DNA of 32,030 nucleotides from DATCYZ01 sp036526195 (GTDB lineage: Bacteria; Pseudomonadota; Gammaproteobacteria; Burkholderiales; SG8-39): positions 1 through 32,030 of the forward strand of contig DATCYZ010000023.1 in the NCBI GenBank assembly GCA_036526195.1, written 5' to 3'. The position numbers and the translations under genes are program-made. The notes beneath the pieces were generated by a model. The model was not told the origin of the DNA, did not search any database, and was given only the letters and a program-made list of their open reading frames with translations. Numbering within the stretch: position 1 is the first letter of the stretch; the number at the start of each line of letters is the position of its first letter. This document shows, in pieces, positions 1 through 8,047 of this stretch.

Positions 1-546
1 TTCGTGCGGCACCAGCGCGCGCAGGCTGACGTCGTTCAGCAGCAGGACCAGCCGTATCGTCGCGCCGGCCTTGTCGCGCTCGATGCCCGCGGGCACGTCG
101 CCGGTGATCACCGCGAGTTCCATCTCGAGGTCGATGCCCCAGTCGGCATCGGCAACGACGATGTCCTCGCGCGGCCCGAGGAAGGGATCCGAGCAGCCCT
201 GGTACATCAGCGGCTCCTTCTTCCACCAGTCGGGGAATTCCTTTGCCCCGCGGGAGCGGCGGATCAGCTCGGCATGGATCAGGTAGCTCGAGCCGTCGGC
301 GAACTGGTGCGCGCGCGGCAGTGGCGCCATCAGGGCCTCGACGTCGAGTTCGAACGCCTGCGCGGGCGGGACCGCATTCAGGTCGACCGAGAGTTGCTCG
401 AGTTGCGGCGCGAGGTAGTCCCAGTCGTCCAGCGCCGCCTGCAGCGTGGGTGCGATGTGATCGGCCTTCTGTGCGTGTTTCAGGTCGCGCGACACCACGA
501 TGAGGGTGCCGTCGCGGGTGCCGTCCTTCAGTGTAGCGAGCTTCAT
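1..546 (-). CDS. Fumarylacetoacetate hydrolase (FAH) superfamily protein, 3' part beyond window edge
   Basis: Reading the minus strand from the ATG at 544-546 gives 182 open codons that run off the window edge, so the C-terminal part is missing. The N-terminus (MKLATLKDGTRDG) and the segments DLEMELAVITGDVP and LLLNDVSLR are those of FAH-superfamily hydrolases: the paired Glu residues and the Asp normally bind the divalent metal. These enzymes hydrolyse C-C bonds in acylpyruvate-like compounds. The start overlaps the fahA stop by 4 bases (ATGA), so the gene is translationally coupled to fahA and is the last visible gene of the tyrosine operon. It is not a copy of fahA: the sequence is clearly different and belongs to a separate branch often found beside hmgA-fahA in betaproteobacteria. 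The exact substrate is unknown. Confidence 0.85.
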   Translation of the reverse strand, partial: MKLATLKDGTRDGTLIVVSRDLKHAQKADHIAPTLQAALDDWDYLAPQLEQLSVDLNAVPPAQAFELDVEALMAPLPRAHQFADGSSYLIHAELIRRSRGAKEFPDWWKKEPLMYQGCSDPFLGPREDIVVADADWGIDLEMELAVITGDVPAGIERDKAGATIRLVLLLNDVSLRALVPHE

Positions 547-1886
547 GCCACTCCCTTGTTGCGAGTTGCCGCCGGGACGATGCGTCCCGCAGCTTCGCCG
601 AATCCGATGGTGGTGCAGCCGGCGCGCGCGCAGCGCGCGCGCATGACGAGTTCGTCGCCGTCCTCGGCGAAGGCGCGGGTTTCGCCGCCGGGCAGCGCGA
701 CCGGGCGCTTGCCGCCCTGCGCGAGTTCGATCAGCGCGCCCTGCGAGCTTTCTTCCGGCCCGGAGATGGTGCCCGAGCCGAGCAGGTCGCCGGTGCGCAG
801 GTTGCAGCCGTTCGAGGCGTGGTGCGCGACGATCTGCGCCAGCGTCCAGTACGAGGTGGCGTAATTGCCGCGCGACAGGCGCTGCGCCGGGAGCTTCGAC
901 GCGCGCATTTTTTCCGAGGCGATCCACATCTCGACCTCGATGTCGAAGCCGCCCGCGGCCTGGTCGCCGGGGTCGCTCAGGTAGGGCAGCGGCGCCGGGT
1001 CGCCTTCGGGACGGCGGAACGCGGCCGTGCGATAGGGCGCGAGCGCCTCCAGCGTCACCACCCACGGCGAGACGGTGCTGGCGAAGCTCTTGGCGAGGAA
1101 GGGCCCGAGCGGCTGATACTCCCAGGCCTGCAGGTCGCGCGCCGACCAGTCGTTCAGCAGCACCACGCCGAAGACATGGTCGAGGGCGCGCGCGATCGGC
1201 AGGCTGCCGCCGAGCTTCGTGCCGGGGCCGACGATGAAGCCGAGTTCCACCTCGTAGTCCAGCCTGCGGCAGGGGCCGAAGCTCGGCGCAGCGGCGTCCG
1301 GCGCCTTCGTCTGCCCGCTCGGGCGCCGCACCGGTGTGCCCGAGACGACGATCGAGGAGGCGCGGCCGTGGTAGCCGATCGGCACCCATTTGTAGTTCGG
1401 CAGCAGCGGGTTGTCCGGCCGGAACATGCGCCCGATGTTGGTGGCGTGGAAGACCGAGGTATAGAAGTCGGTGTAGTCGCCGATTTCGACCGGCACGAAG
1501 AGCTCGGCGCGCGCCATGGGAACGAGGTGCTTGTCGAGGCGCTTCGCGCGCGCGGCGTCGCCCGTGCCCGCGGCGAACGCGCGAGAGAGGTCCCTGCGCA
1601 GCGCCTGCCACGCGGGGCGCCCGAGCGCCGCCAGCGCATTCAGCGTCGGCGCGGCGGCGGCCTTCGCCGCGGCGAGCGATTTCCCGGTGAGGCCGAGCGC
1701 GCGCGATGCCGCCGCGAGGTCGAGGATGCGATCGCCGATCGCCACGCCGCCGCGCGGCGCCTCCTGCGTCCCCTTGCGGCGGAAGATGCCGAAGGGCAGG
1801 TTCTGGATCGGGAAGTCGCCGCCTGCAGCGTTTGCCGAGGCGAGCCAGCTGCGTCGCGCCGGGTCGTGCGTCTCGTCGAGCTTCAT
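543..1886 (-). CDS. fahA: Fumarylacetoacetase
   Basis: A 447-residue protein, normal length for fumarylacetoacetase, which splits 4-fumarylacetoacetate into fumarate and acetoacetate as the last step of homogentisate breakdown in the cytoplasm. The N-terminal domain (FPIQNLPFGIFRR) precedes the catalytic domain. Metal ligands appear as the Asp in DYTDFYTS, the two Glu in DYEVELGF and the Asp in LLNDWSARD. The motif PIGYHGRASSIV and the GSGTISGPE segment are also family hallmarks. The ATG at 1884-1886 overlaps the hmgA stop codon by four bases (ATGA), which fixes the start and implies translational coupling. Family assignment is very secure. Confidence 0.97.
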   Translation of the reverse strand: MKLDETHDPARRSWLASANAAGGDFPIQNLPFGIFRRKGTQEAPRGGVAIGDRILDLAAASRALGLTGKSLAAAKAAAAPTLNALAALGRPAWQALRRDLSRAFAAGTGDAARAKRLDKHLVPMARAELFVPVEIGDYTDFYTSVFHATNIGRMFRPDNPLLPNYKWVPIGYHGRASSIVVSGTPVRRPSGQTKAPDAAAPSFGPCRRLDYEVELGFIVGPGTKLGGSLPIARALDHVFGVVLLNDWSARDLQAWEYQPLGPFLAKSFASTVSPWVVTLEALAPYRTAAFRRPEGDPAPLPYLSDPGDQAAGGFDIEVEMWIASEKMRASKLPAQRLSRGNYATSYWTLAQIVAHHASNGCNLRTGDLLGSGTISGPEESSQGALIELAQGGKRPVALPGGETRAFAEDGDELVMRARCARAGCTTIGFGEAAGRIVPAATRNKGVA

Positions 1887-3211
1887 GCCGGTCCGCCGGC
1901 CTTGGGAAAGCCCTGCCAGACCTTGTCGTAGGCCTGCTGCAGTTGCGGGGCATCCATGGCGAAGCGCGTCGGCCGGAAGACGTGGCGCGATTCCCACATG
2001 AAGGACAGCGTGTCCTGGATGCGCACCGGGTCCAGCGTTTCGTTCGAGCCCCGGTTGAAGGTGGCGACATCCGGGCCGTGCGCGGTCATGCAGTTGTGCA
2101 GCGACACCCCGCCGGGGAGGAAGCCCTCGGCCTTGCCGTCGTACACGCCGCGCACCAGACCCATCAGCTCGCTCATGAAGTTGCGGTGGAACCAGGGCGG
2201 ACGAAACGAGTGCTCGGCCACCGCCCAGCGCGGCGGAAAGATGACGAAGTCGCAGTTCGCCACGCCGGGTTGCCCGGAGGGCGAAGTCAGCACCGTGAAG
2301 ATCGACGGATCGGCATGGTCGAAGGTGACGGTGTTCACCGCCATGAAGAGGGCCAAGTCGTACTTGTACGGCACGCAGCGGCCGTGCCAGGCGACGACGT
2401 CGAGCGGCGAGTGGTCGTAGTCCGCCGCCCAGAGGCCGCCGAGGAAGCGCGTCACCACTTCGCACTTGCGGTCGCCGTCCTCGAAGGCGGCCACCGGGGC
2501 GAGGAAATCGCGCGGCTGCGCGAGGCCCTGCGAGCCGATCGGGCCGAGCTCGGGCAGGCGGAACTGCGCGCCGTAGTTCTCGCACAGGTAGCCGCGCACC
2601 GGGCCGTCGACGAGGTCGACGCGGAACTTCATGCCGCGCGGCACGACGGCGATCTCGCCCGGTGCCACCGCGAGCCGGCCGAGTTCGGTGGCGAGGAGGA
2701 TGGCGCCCTGCTGCGGCACGAACATCAGCTCGGCGTCGGCGTCGCTGAAGTAGCGGTCCTTCATGGACTGGTTCGCGGCGTAGACGTGGGCGGCGATGCC
2801 GGCCTGCGCGCCGGGCTCGCCCGAGCCCGCGATCGTGGTGATGCCGTCGATGAAGTCGGTCGGCTTCACGGGCTGCGGGAACGGGTTCCAGCGCAGCCGG
2901 TTGGGCGGCGTCTCGACTTCGTTGAACGGGCCGCCGCGCCACAGGCCGTCGTCCATGCGGCGGAAGGGCGCATGCATCGCCGAGGGCCGCTGCCGGTACA
3001 TCCACACCGCGAGGTTCTCGGCGCGCGGCGCGGTGAAGGCGGTCCCGGAGAGCACCTCCGGATACAGGCCGAGCGGGGTCTTCTGCGGCGAATTCTGGCC
3101 GACCGGCAGCGCGCCGGGCAGGGCTTCGCTCGAGAACAGGTTACCGAAGCCGTGCTGGTAGGACAGCGTGACTGCGGCGGCTGCAAGCGTGCCGTCTTGG
3201 ACTTTTCCCAT
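1883..3211 (-). CDS. hmgA: Homogentisate 1,2-dioxygenase
   Basis: A 442-residue protein. It opens the ring of homogentisate with O2 to give maleylacetoacetate, using a non-haem Fe(II). The iron ligands can be placed as H342 and E348 (in PPWFHRNFMSE) and H378 (in MTAHGPD); their spacing equals that of the human enzyme (335, 341, 371). The N-terminus YQHGFGNLFSSEALPGALP is characteristic. A strong ribosome-binding site (GGAGG, four bases before the ATG) supports the start. It lies 64 bp downstream of phhA and overlaps fahA. No maleylacetoacetate isomerase gene follows, so isomerisation must be encoded elsewhere or be glutathione-dependent and non-enzymatic. Confidence 0.97.
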   Translation of the reverse strand: MGKVQDGTLAAAAVTLSYQHGFGNLFSSEALPGALPVGQNSPQKTPLGLYPEVLSGTAFTAPRAENLAVWMYRQRPSAMHAPFRRMDDGLWRGGPFNEVETPPNRLRWNPFPQPVKPTDFIDGITTIAGSGEPGAQAGIAAHVYAANQSMKDRYFSDADAELMFVPQQGAILLATELGRLAVAPGEIAVVPRGMKFRVDLVDGPVRGYLCENYGAQFRLPELGPIGSQGLAQPRDFLAPVAAFEDGDRKCEVVTRFLGGLWAADYDHSPLDVVAWHGRCVPYKYDLALFMAVNTVTFDHADPSIFTVLTSPSGQPGVANCDFVIFPPRWAVAEHSFRPPWFHRNFMSELMGLVRGVYDGKAEGFLPGGVSLHNCMTAHGPDVATFNRGSNETLDPVRIQDTLSFMWESRHVFRPTRFAMDAPQLQQAYDKVWQGFPKAGGPA

Positions 3212-3241
3212 GGGACCTCCGGGGGTGTGCCTGCGTCGTCA

Positions 3242-3257
3242 GGGCGTATTTTCGCCC
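3242..3257. promoter_or_regulatory. Small dyad in the phhA-hmgA gap
   Basis: An inverted repeat GGGCG-N6-CGCCC lies 31 bases upstream of hmgA in the 64-bp gap between phhA and hmgA. It has no following T-run on the minus strand, so it is not a standard terminator. It could be an operator or an mRNA hairpin in the hmgA leader. Evidence is only the symmetry. Confidence 0.25.
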
Positions 3258-3275
3258 AAACCGCCGGGACGCGAG

Positions 3276-4133
3276 TTATCGGCTCGCGACCGGCCTGTCC
3301 TGCGCCGCGCGCGCGTCCGGCGCAAAGGCCGGCAGCTCGCGCAGCCGTTCGTAGGTGGCGGTGAAATCGGGCGCGGTGTCGGCGACCAGTTTCGTGAAAT
3401 CCTCGATGACGAAATAGGTGTCCTGGAAGCGGTCGATGCGGTATTCGGTGCGCAGCAGCCGCTCGAGGTCGAAGGCGAGGCGCTGCGGCGCGGCGGATTC
3501 CAGGCTGTGCACCACTTCGCCGCCGGAAGACAGGATGCCGGCGCCGTAGATGCGCAGGCCCGCATCGGTGCGGATCAGGCCGAATTCCACCGTGTACCAG
3601 TACAGCCGCGCGAGCATGTCGAGCGCGTCGAGCCGCGCCGCCTTCAGGCCGCCGCGGCCGTAGGCCTCGAGGTAGTCGGCGTAGGCTGGATCCGCCAGCA
3701 GCGGCACATGGCCGAAGAAGTCGTGGAACACGTCCGGCTCGACGATGTAGTCGAACTCCTCGGGCTTGCGCAGCCACACCGTCACCGGGAAGCGGCGGTG
3801 GGCGAGGTGGTCGAAGAAGGCGAGGTCGGGGATCAGGCCCGGCACCGCGACCAGCGTCCAGCGCGTCGCGCGCTGTAATCGCTCGGACACCGCCTCGAAG
3901 CGCGGGATCTCCGCGTCAGTGCCGAAGCCCGCGAGGCACTCGAGGTGCCGGTCGAAGGCGCGCCCGGGCAGCAGCTTCATCTGCCGCGTGTACAGGCGGC
4001 GCCACAGTTTGTGCTGCGCCGGGGTATAGGCGTCCCAGTCCTGCGCGACCGAGAAATCCGTCGCCGCGGCCGAATAATCGCCCCGCAGGCCGGGGCCTGC
4101 GTTGCTGACGAATCCGGCTACGCCCTGGTCCAC
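3276..4133 (-). CDS. phhA: Phenylalanine 4-monooxygenase
   Basis: Converts L-phenylalanine to L-tyrosine with tetrahydropterin and O2. The iron ligands are seen in the motif FHDFFGHVPLL and in YWYTVEFGLI. From the GTG at 4131-4133 they fall at H137, H142 and E183, almost the numbering of the Chromobacterium enzyme (138, 143, 184), and the protein is 285 residues. An upstream ATG at 4164-4166 would add 11 residues (beginning MGSDPF), but that codon lies inside an intergenic repeat copy, so the extension is probably spurious. Neither start has a good ribosome-binding site. The substrate-binding catalytic core is complete. No pterin carbinolamine dehydratase (phhB) is adjacent. It sits between hpd and hmgA on the same strand, consistent with a phenylalanine/tyrosine operon. 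Confidence 0.94.
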   Translation of the reverse strand: MDQGVAGFVSNAGPGLRGDYSAAATDFSVAQDWDAYTPAQHKLWRRLYTRQMKLLPGRAFDRHLECLAGFGTDAEIPRFEAVSERLQRATRWTLVAVPGLIPDLAFFDHLAHRRFPVTVWLRKPEEFDYIVEPDVFHDFFGHVPLLADPAYADYLEAYGRGGLKAARLDALDMLARLYWYTVEFGLIRTDAGLRIYGAGILSSGGEVVHSLESAAPQRLAFDLERLLRTEYRIDRFQDTYFVIEDFTKLVADTAPDFTATYERLRELPAFAPDARAAQDRPVASR

Positions 4134-4146
4134 GGGGGCACACTTC

Positions 4147-4310
4147 AAAAAGGGGTCAGACCCCATTTCCGCAGGGGGCCGTACCCAAGAAAGGGGTCAG
4201 ACCCCTTTTTCATGGATGACATTGCATTTTCCGAGACGGCGGATGGAAAAAGGGGTCTGACCCCTTTTTTCGTCGCACGCCTTCCCCGGAAATGGGGTCT
4301 GACCCCATTC
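4147..4310. repeat. REPIN-like cluster i: four copies of the GGGGTCAGACCCC element
   Basis: Cores at 4152-4164 and 4193-4205 read GGGGTCAGACCCC; cores at 4252-4264 and 4294-4306 read the reverse complement GGGGTCTGACCCC. The cluster is a nested inverted arrangement (outer pair with flanking ATTTCC, inner pair with A- and T-runs). Each core can fold as a five- to six-pair hairpin flanked by A and T tracts, so it also resembles a bidirectional terminator. It fills the phhA-hpd gap and may separate their expression. No REP-associated transposase is in the window. Confidence 0.85.
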
Positions 4311-4314
4311 CCAG

Positions 4315-5433
4315 TCACGCCGGCTTGAGCACGCCGCGGCGCACCTGGTCGAGTTCCATCGACTCGAACAGCGCCTTGAAGTTGCCCTCGCCGAAGCCCT
4401 CGTCGCCCTTTCGCTGGATGATCTCGAAGAAGATCGGGCCGATCATGGTCTTGGTGAAGATCTGCAGCAGCAGGCCGTTGGCGGGGGCGTCGGGCGCCTC
4501 GCTCAGGCTCGGGCCGCCGTCGACGAGGATGGCGCGCTTCTTCAGTTCGTCGATCGGCTCGCCGTGCCCCGGCAGGCGGGCATCGAGCATCTCGTAATAG
4601 GTGTCCGGCGTGTCGAGCAACTCGACGCTGGACGCGCGCAGGCCGTCTACAGTAACATATATGTTACCAGAATGCAGGGCGATGTGCTGGATGCCCTCGC
4701 CCTGGTAGGCGTCGAGGTATTCCTGGATCTGGCTCTTGTCGTCGGAGGACTCGTTGATCGGGATGCGGATCTTGCCGCAGGGGCTGGTCATGGCCTTGGA
4801 CTTCAGGCCGGTCAGCTTGCCCTCGATGTCGAAGTAGCGGATCTCGCGAAAGCCGAACAGGCGCTCGTAGAACTCGGCCCATTCCTTCATGCGGCCGCGG
4901 TGCACGTTGTGCGTCAGGTGGTCGACGTACTGCAGTCCCGTGCCTTCGGGCGCGGGCGCCTCGCCGCGCCAGAAGGCCTCGTGGCCGGGCAGTGGACGGA
5001 AGTCGACGTCGTAGATGGTGTGGCCGTAGTCGTTCTCGGGATAGCGGTCGACCAGGTAGATGAGCGAGTCGCCGATGCCCTTGATCGCCGGGATGTTGAG
5101 TTCGCCCGGGCCCGCCGGGTTCTCCACGCCCCAGGCGCCGGCCTCGATCAGTTTCGCGTAGGCGCTGCGCGCGTCCTTCACGCGAAAGGCCATCGCGCAG
5201 ACACTCGGCCCGTGGCGTCGCGCGAAATTCTGCGCGAACGAACGCGGCTCGGCGTTGATGATGAAGTTCACGCCGCCCTGCTTGTAGAGCGTGACGTCCT
5301 TGTGGCGGTGCGTCGCCACCGCCTGAAAGCCCATCTTGAGGAACAGTTCGCCGAGCGCCTTCGGATCGGGCGCGGCGTACTCGACGAACTCGAAGCCGTC
5401 GGTTTGCAGGGGGTTGTCCCAGAGGTCGGTCAT
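4315..5433 (-). CDS. hpd: 4-Hydroxyphenylpyruvate dioxygenase
   Basis: A 372-residue vicinal-oxygen-chelate dioxygenase that turns 4-hydroxyphenylpyruvate into homogentisate with Fe(II) and O2. Two VOC halves are present. Likely iron ligands are H172 (VDHLTHNVH), H250 (IQHIALH) and E337 (FFEIIQRKG); the C-terminal KTMIGPIFFEIIQRKGDEGFGEGNF segment is diagnostic. The ATG at 5431-5433 (MTDLWDNPLQTDGFEFVEY) has a GGGAG ribosome-binding site; the longer open frame upstream is a shadow of iorB. It follows iorB by 50 bp and is followed by the repeat cluster before phhA. Codons for residues about 255-260 form an AT-rich perfect palindrome that is quite unlike the rest of the gene. Confidence 0.96.
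   Translation of the reverse strand: MTDLWDNPLQTDGFEFVEYAAPDPKALGELFLKMGFQAVATHRHKDVTLYKQGGVNFIINAEPRSFAQNFARRHGPSVCAMAFRVKDARSAYAKLIEAGAWGVENPAGPGELNIPAIKGIGDSLIYLVDRYPENDYGHTIYDVDFRPLPGHEAFWRGEAPAPEGTGLQYVDHLTHNVHRGRMKEWAEFYERLFGFREIRYFDIEGKLTGLKSKAMTSPCGKIRIPINESSDDKSQIQEYLDAYQGEGIQHIALHSGNIYVTVDGLRASSVELLDTPDTYYEMLDARLPGHGEPIDELKKRAILVDGGPSLSEAPDAPANGLLLQIFTKTMIGPIFFEIIQRKGDEGFGEGNFKALFESMELDQVRRGVLKPA
4652..4667. promoter_or_regulatory. 16-bp perfect palindrome inside hpd (TyrR-box-like geometry)
   Basis: GTAACATATATGTTAC is a perfect palindrome inside the hpd coding region. Its near copy lies at 15067-15082; the two share AGTAAC(A/G)TATATGTTACCA. The G and C are separated by 14 bases, as in the TyrR/PhhR box (TGTAAA-N6-TTTACA). 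It may be an intragenic operator or a tiny dispersed repeat. The function is inferred from symmetry and recurrence only. Confidence 0.4.
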
Positions 5434-5483
5434 GTTGGTCTCCCGGCACGGTACGCGGTACCTGCGCAGGATACCCCTCGCAT

Positions 5484-6065
5484 TCAATGCATGCCGTGCA
5501 GGCCGGTGTCGAAGGCCTGCGCGTTGAGTTGCGACACGCGCGGATTCGCGGCAAACCGCAGTGCCAGTTGCTCGCGCAGGGCCGCGGGCGCGAAGGGCAG
5601 GCGCGCCGCCGCGGCGCCGAGCATCACCGTGCTGAGCAGCCGCGCATCGCCGAGGTCCGCGGCGCGTTGCGTGGCGTCGATCGCCTGCGTCGCGTGGCCG
5701 AGCGCGCGGAGCCCGGCAAGCGGGTCCGCGGGGTACTGGTGCAGGCCGCTGGAGACGACCGGCGGGACGGCGCGCGTGGTGTTGACGACAACGGCGCCAT
5801 GCAAGGCAAGCCAGGGCGCCCAGCGCAGGGCCTCGGCGGGCTCGAGCGCGATCAACAGGTCGGCGCTGCCCTTCGCGATCTCGCAGGCGTGCACCTTCGT
5901 CGCGATGCGCACCTGGGAGCAGACCACCCCGCCGCGCTGCGACATGCCGGCGACCTCGGTCTTGGTCACGTCCAGTCCCGCGCCCAGCGCGGTGCGCGCG
6001 AGGATCTCGGCTGCGGTCATCACGCCCTGGCCGCCGATGCCGACCACGAGGATGTCGGCGTTCAC
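5484..6065 (-). CDS. iorB: Indolepyruvate:ferredoxin oxidoreductase, beta (gamma-domain) subunit
   Basis: A 193-residue protein with the pyruvate-ferredoxin-oxidoreductase gamma-type fold: it starts VNADILVVGIGGQGVMTA, followed by TKTEVAGMSQRGGVV, both hallmarks of IorB. With IorA it oxidatively decarboxylates arylpyruvates (indolepyruvate, phenylpyruvate, 4-hydroxyphenylpyruvate) to arylacetyl-CoA, reducing ferredoxin. The GTG at 6063-6065 overlaps the iorA stop codon (GTGA), giving tight translational coupling. It is followed by hpd after 50 bp. That gap contains a small dyad (GGTAC-N3-GTACC) close to the hpd start. Confidence 0.93.
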   Translation of the reverse strand: MNADILVVGIGGQGVMTAAEILARTALGAGLDVTKTEVAGMSQRGGVVCSQVRIATKVHACEIAKGSADLLIALEPAEALRWAPWLALHGAVVVNTTRAVPPVVSSGLHQYPADPLAGLRALGHATQAIDATQRAADLGDARLLSTVMLGAAAARLPFAPAALREQLALRFAANPRVSQLNAQAFDTGLHGMH

Positions 6066-7933
6066 GCGGGCACCGGTTCCGGGCGCGCATCCGGGCGGGC
6101 GATCGCGCCGCGCGCGCAGGCCTTCGCGCAGACCTCGCAGCCGGTGCACATCAGGGGATCGATCTTCACCCAGGCGAGGTCGACGGACTTGCCGGTTGCG
6201 CGCCGCTGCGTTTCGCGCCGCGTGACGAGGATCGCGGGGCACCCGACGTCGAGGCAGCTGGTGCAGCCGTTGCAGGCGGCGTCATCCACCCTGAGCGGCG
6301 CGCTGCGCTCGAAGTCGCCGCTGAACACGCAGGGACGGGTCGTGACGAGGACCGACGGGCCCTCGACGCGGATCTCCTCGCGCAGCGCGCGCGAGAACGC
6401 CGGCAGGTCGTAGGGGTCGATTCTCCGGATGCGCTCGCGTTTCACGCCGAGGGCCTCGACCAGTTTCGGGAAGTCGATGCGGCTCCCGGCCGGCGTGCCG
6501 TCGAACGCCCGGCCGTTGGCGGGATTGTTCTGCCCGCCGGTCATGGCGGTCGCGCGATTGTCGAGCAGCAGCACCGTGACGTTGGTGCCGTGGTAGGCGA
6601 GGTCGGCGAGACCCTGCATGCCCGAATGCAGGAAGGTCGAGTCGCCGATCACGGCGACCACCGGGCGTTTCGGTGTCGTGCCCTCGAGGCCGCGTGCGAT
6701 CCCGCCGGCCACGCCGAGCGAGGCACCCATCGAGAACACGGTGTCGATGGCGTTCCACGGCCCGCAGGCGCCGAGCGTGTAGCAGCCGATGTCGCCGGAG
6801 ACGATGGCGCCGCTGATGCGCGACAGCCAGAAGTACACGCCGAGGTACGGGCAGCCGGTGCACAGCGTCGGCGGGCGCGGAAACACGGCGGTGGCGTGCG
6901 CCGGTTCCGGCGCGGTGGCGCCGTCGCCGAGCAGCAGGGCCGCCGCGCGCCGGATCTCGGCCGCGCTGCGCTCGCCGCTCACCGGCAGCAGCGGACGCCC
7001 CTCGACGCGCAGGCCCGCGGCGCGCAGTTCGGTCTCGACCAGCGGCTCGACTTCCTCGACGACGAGCAGGGTTTCCACGCCTGCGGCGAACGCGCGGATC
7101 CGCTCCACGGGCAGCGGCCAGCTGAAGTCGAGCGACAGGATCGGCGCCTCGGGCAGTGCCTCGCGCGCCGCGTGATAGACCGCGGGCGTGACGACGAGGC
7201 CGAGCCGCGTGTCGCTGCCGGGGTCGGTCCGGTTCCAGGGGGCGGCCTCGGCTTCCCGGCGCAGCGCGGCGTTGCGCTTCGTCCGCGCGGCGAGCCGGCC
7301 GCCGACGTGGTTCGGCGTGACGATCCAGCGCGCGGCATCCTTGGCATAGGGCATGGGCGCAGGCTCGCGACGCGGGGCCTCGGGCACCCGCACCGTGCGC
7401 TTCACGTGGCAGACGCGTGTCGTCAGCCGCAGGATCACCGGCACCTGATGCCGCTCGGAAAGTTCGAACGCCGCCTGTGCCAGTTCGAACGCCGCCTGCG
7501 CGTCGGCCGCCTCGAGCACCGGCAGTTGCGCGAATCGACCCCAGTAGCGCGAGTCCTGCTCGTTCTGCGAGGAGGAGAAGCCGACATCGTCCGCCACCGC
7601 GATCACCAGGCCCGCATTGCAGCCGGTCAAGCCGAGCGACATCAGCGTGTCGGAGGCGACGTTCAGGCCGACGTGCTTCATGGTGCAGAGCGCGCGCCGC
7701 CCCGCGATCGATGCGCCAAGCGCGACTTCGAGCGCGACCTTCTCGTTGGTCGACCATTGCGTCGTCACCTCCGGGTAGCGCGCCAGCGTTTCGATGATCT
7801 CGGTCGAGGGCGTGCCGGGATAGCCGGCGGCAAGGACCAGACCGGCGCGCCAGGCGCCGAGGGCGACCGCCTCGTTGCCGGAGAGAAGCTGCAGGTCGAC
7901 AGCCGGGGACAGGGCGTGCGCGAGGGCGGTCAT
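6062..7933 (-). CDS. iorA: Indolepyruvate:ferredoxin oxidoreductase, alpha subunit
   Basis: A 623-residue TPP enzyme. The N-terminal pyrimidine-binding domain carries LAAGYPGTPSTEI; the TPP pyrophosphate domain carries CTGCPYLGVYFWL, SGDIGCYTLG and IGDSTFLHSGM with DNRATAMTGGQ; the C-terminus has two [4Fe-4S] ferredoxin clusters (CNGCTSCLDVGCP and CTGCEVCAKACARG). The start at 7931-7933 is chosen because it has a strong ribosome-binding site (GGAGGA) and the conserved N-terminus; a longer frame reaches 7990. It is the first gene of the minus-strand aromatic operon, facing a divergent Lrp-type regulator. It is separate from the giant fused oxidoreductase at 15661-19185, which has a different architecture. 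Confidence 0.95.
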   Translation of the reverse strand: MTALAHALSPAVDLQLLSGNEAVALGAWRAGLVLAAGYPGTPSTEIIETLARYPEVTTQWSTNEKVALEVALGASIAGRRALCTMKHVGLNVASDTLMSLGLTGCNAGLVIAVADDVGFSSSQNEQDSRYWGRFAQLPVLEAADAQAAFELAQAAFELSERHQVPVILRLTTRVCHVKRTVRVPEAPRREPAPMPYAKDAARWIVTPNHVGGRLAARTKRNAALRREAEAAPWNRTDPGSDTRLGLVVTPAVYHAAREALPEAPILSLDFSWPLPVERIRAFAAGVETLLVVEEVEPLVETELRAAGLRVEGRPLLPVSGERSAAEIRRAAALLLGDGATAPEPAHATAVFPRPPTLCTGCPYLGVYFWLSRISGAIVSGDIGCYTLGACGPWNAIDTVFSMGASLGVAGGIARGLEGTTPKRPVVAVIGDSTFLHSGMQGLADLAYHGTNVTVLLLDNRATAMTGGQNNPANGRAFDGTPAGSRIDFPKLVEALGVKRERIRRIDPYDLPAFSRALREEIRVEGPSVLVTTRPCVFSGDFERSAPLRVDDAACNGCTSCLDVGCPAILVTRRETQRRATGKSVDLAWVKIDPLMCTGCEVCAKACARGAIARPDARPEPVPA

Positions 7934-7994
7934 GGTGGTTCCTCCACGACGCAGTGTAGGTACAGGGCGCGGCAATGAGGTTTCAAACATTGCC

Positions 7995-8022
7995 TTGATA
8001 TCGACTATATGAGCAATATAAT
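7995..8022 (+). promoter_or_regulatory. sigma70 promoter of the Lrp-type regulator
   Basis: TTGATA (7995-8000), 16-bp spacer, TATAAT (8017-8022). The predicted transcript start near 8029 lies downstream of the ATG at 8009, which rules that codon out as the start of the regulator and favours the ATG at 8048. Confidence 0.65.
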
Positions 8023-8026
8023 TGCT
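8012..8026. promoter_or_regulatory. Probable Lrp-type operator overlapping the -10 box
   Basis: Inverted repeat AGCAAT-ATA-ATTGCT, a perfect 6-bp dyad around three bases that includes the TATAAT box. A 15-bp, AT-rich imperfect palindrome is the usual form of Lrp/AsnC sites. Its position predicts negative autoregulation of the regulator and possible control of the divergent iorA. This is inferred. Confidence 0.5.
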
Positions 8027-8047
8027 TCATTCATGATCGAGGTGACC

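Noticed and set aside
1706..3364. 552-codon plus-strand frame opposite hmgA
   Set aside because: Antisense shadow; the hmgA frame has clear catalytic residues.
5445..5457. GGTAC-N3-GTACC dyad before hpd as a promoter operator
   Set aside because: Too short and without a nearby -10/-35 to support a regulatory claim; mentioned only in the iorB entry.
4315..6090. 591-codon frame containing hpd as one long fusion protein
   Set aside because: The upstream half is an arginine-rich shadow of iorB; the real start with a ribosome-binding site is at 5433.
8009..8047. Longer N-terminus of the Lrp-type regulator from the ATG at 8009
   Set aside because: This codon lies inside the promoter and operator, upstream of the predicted transcript start.
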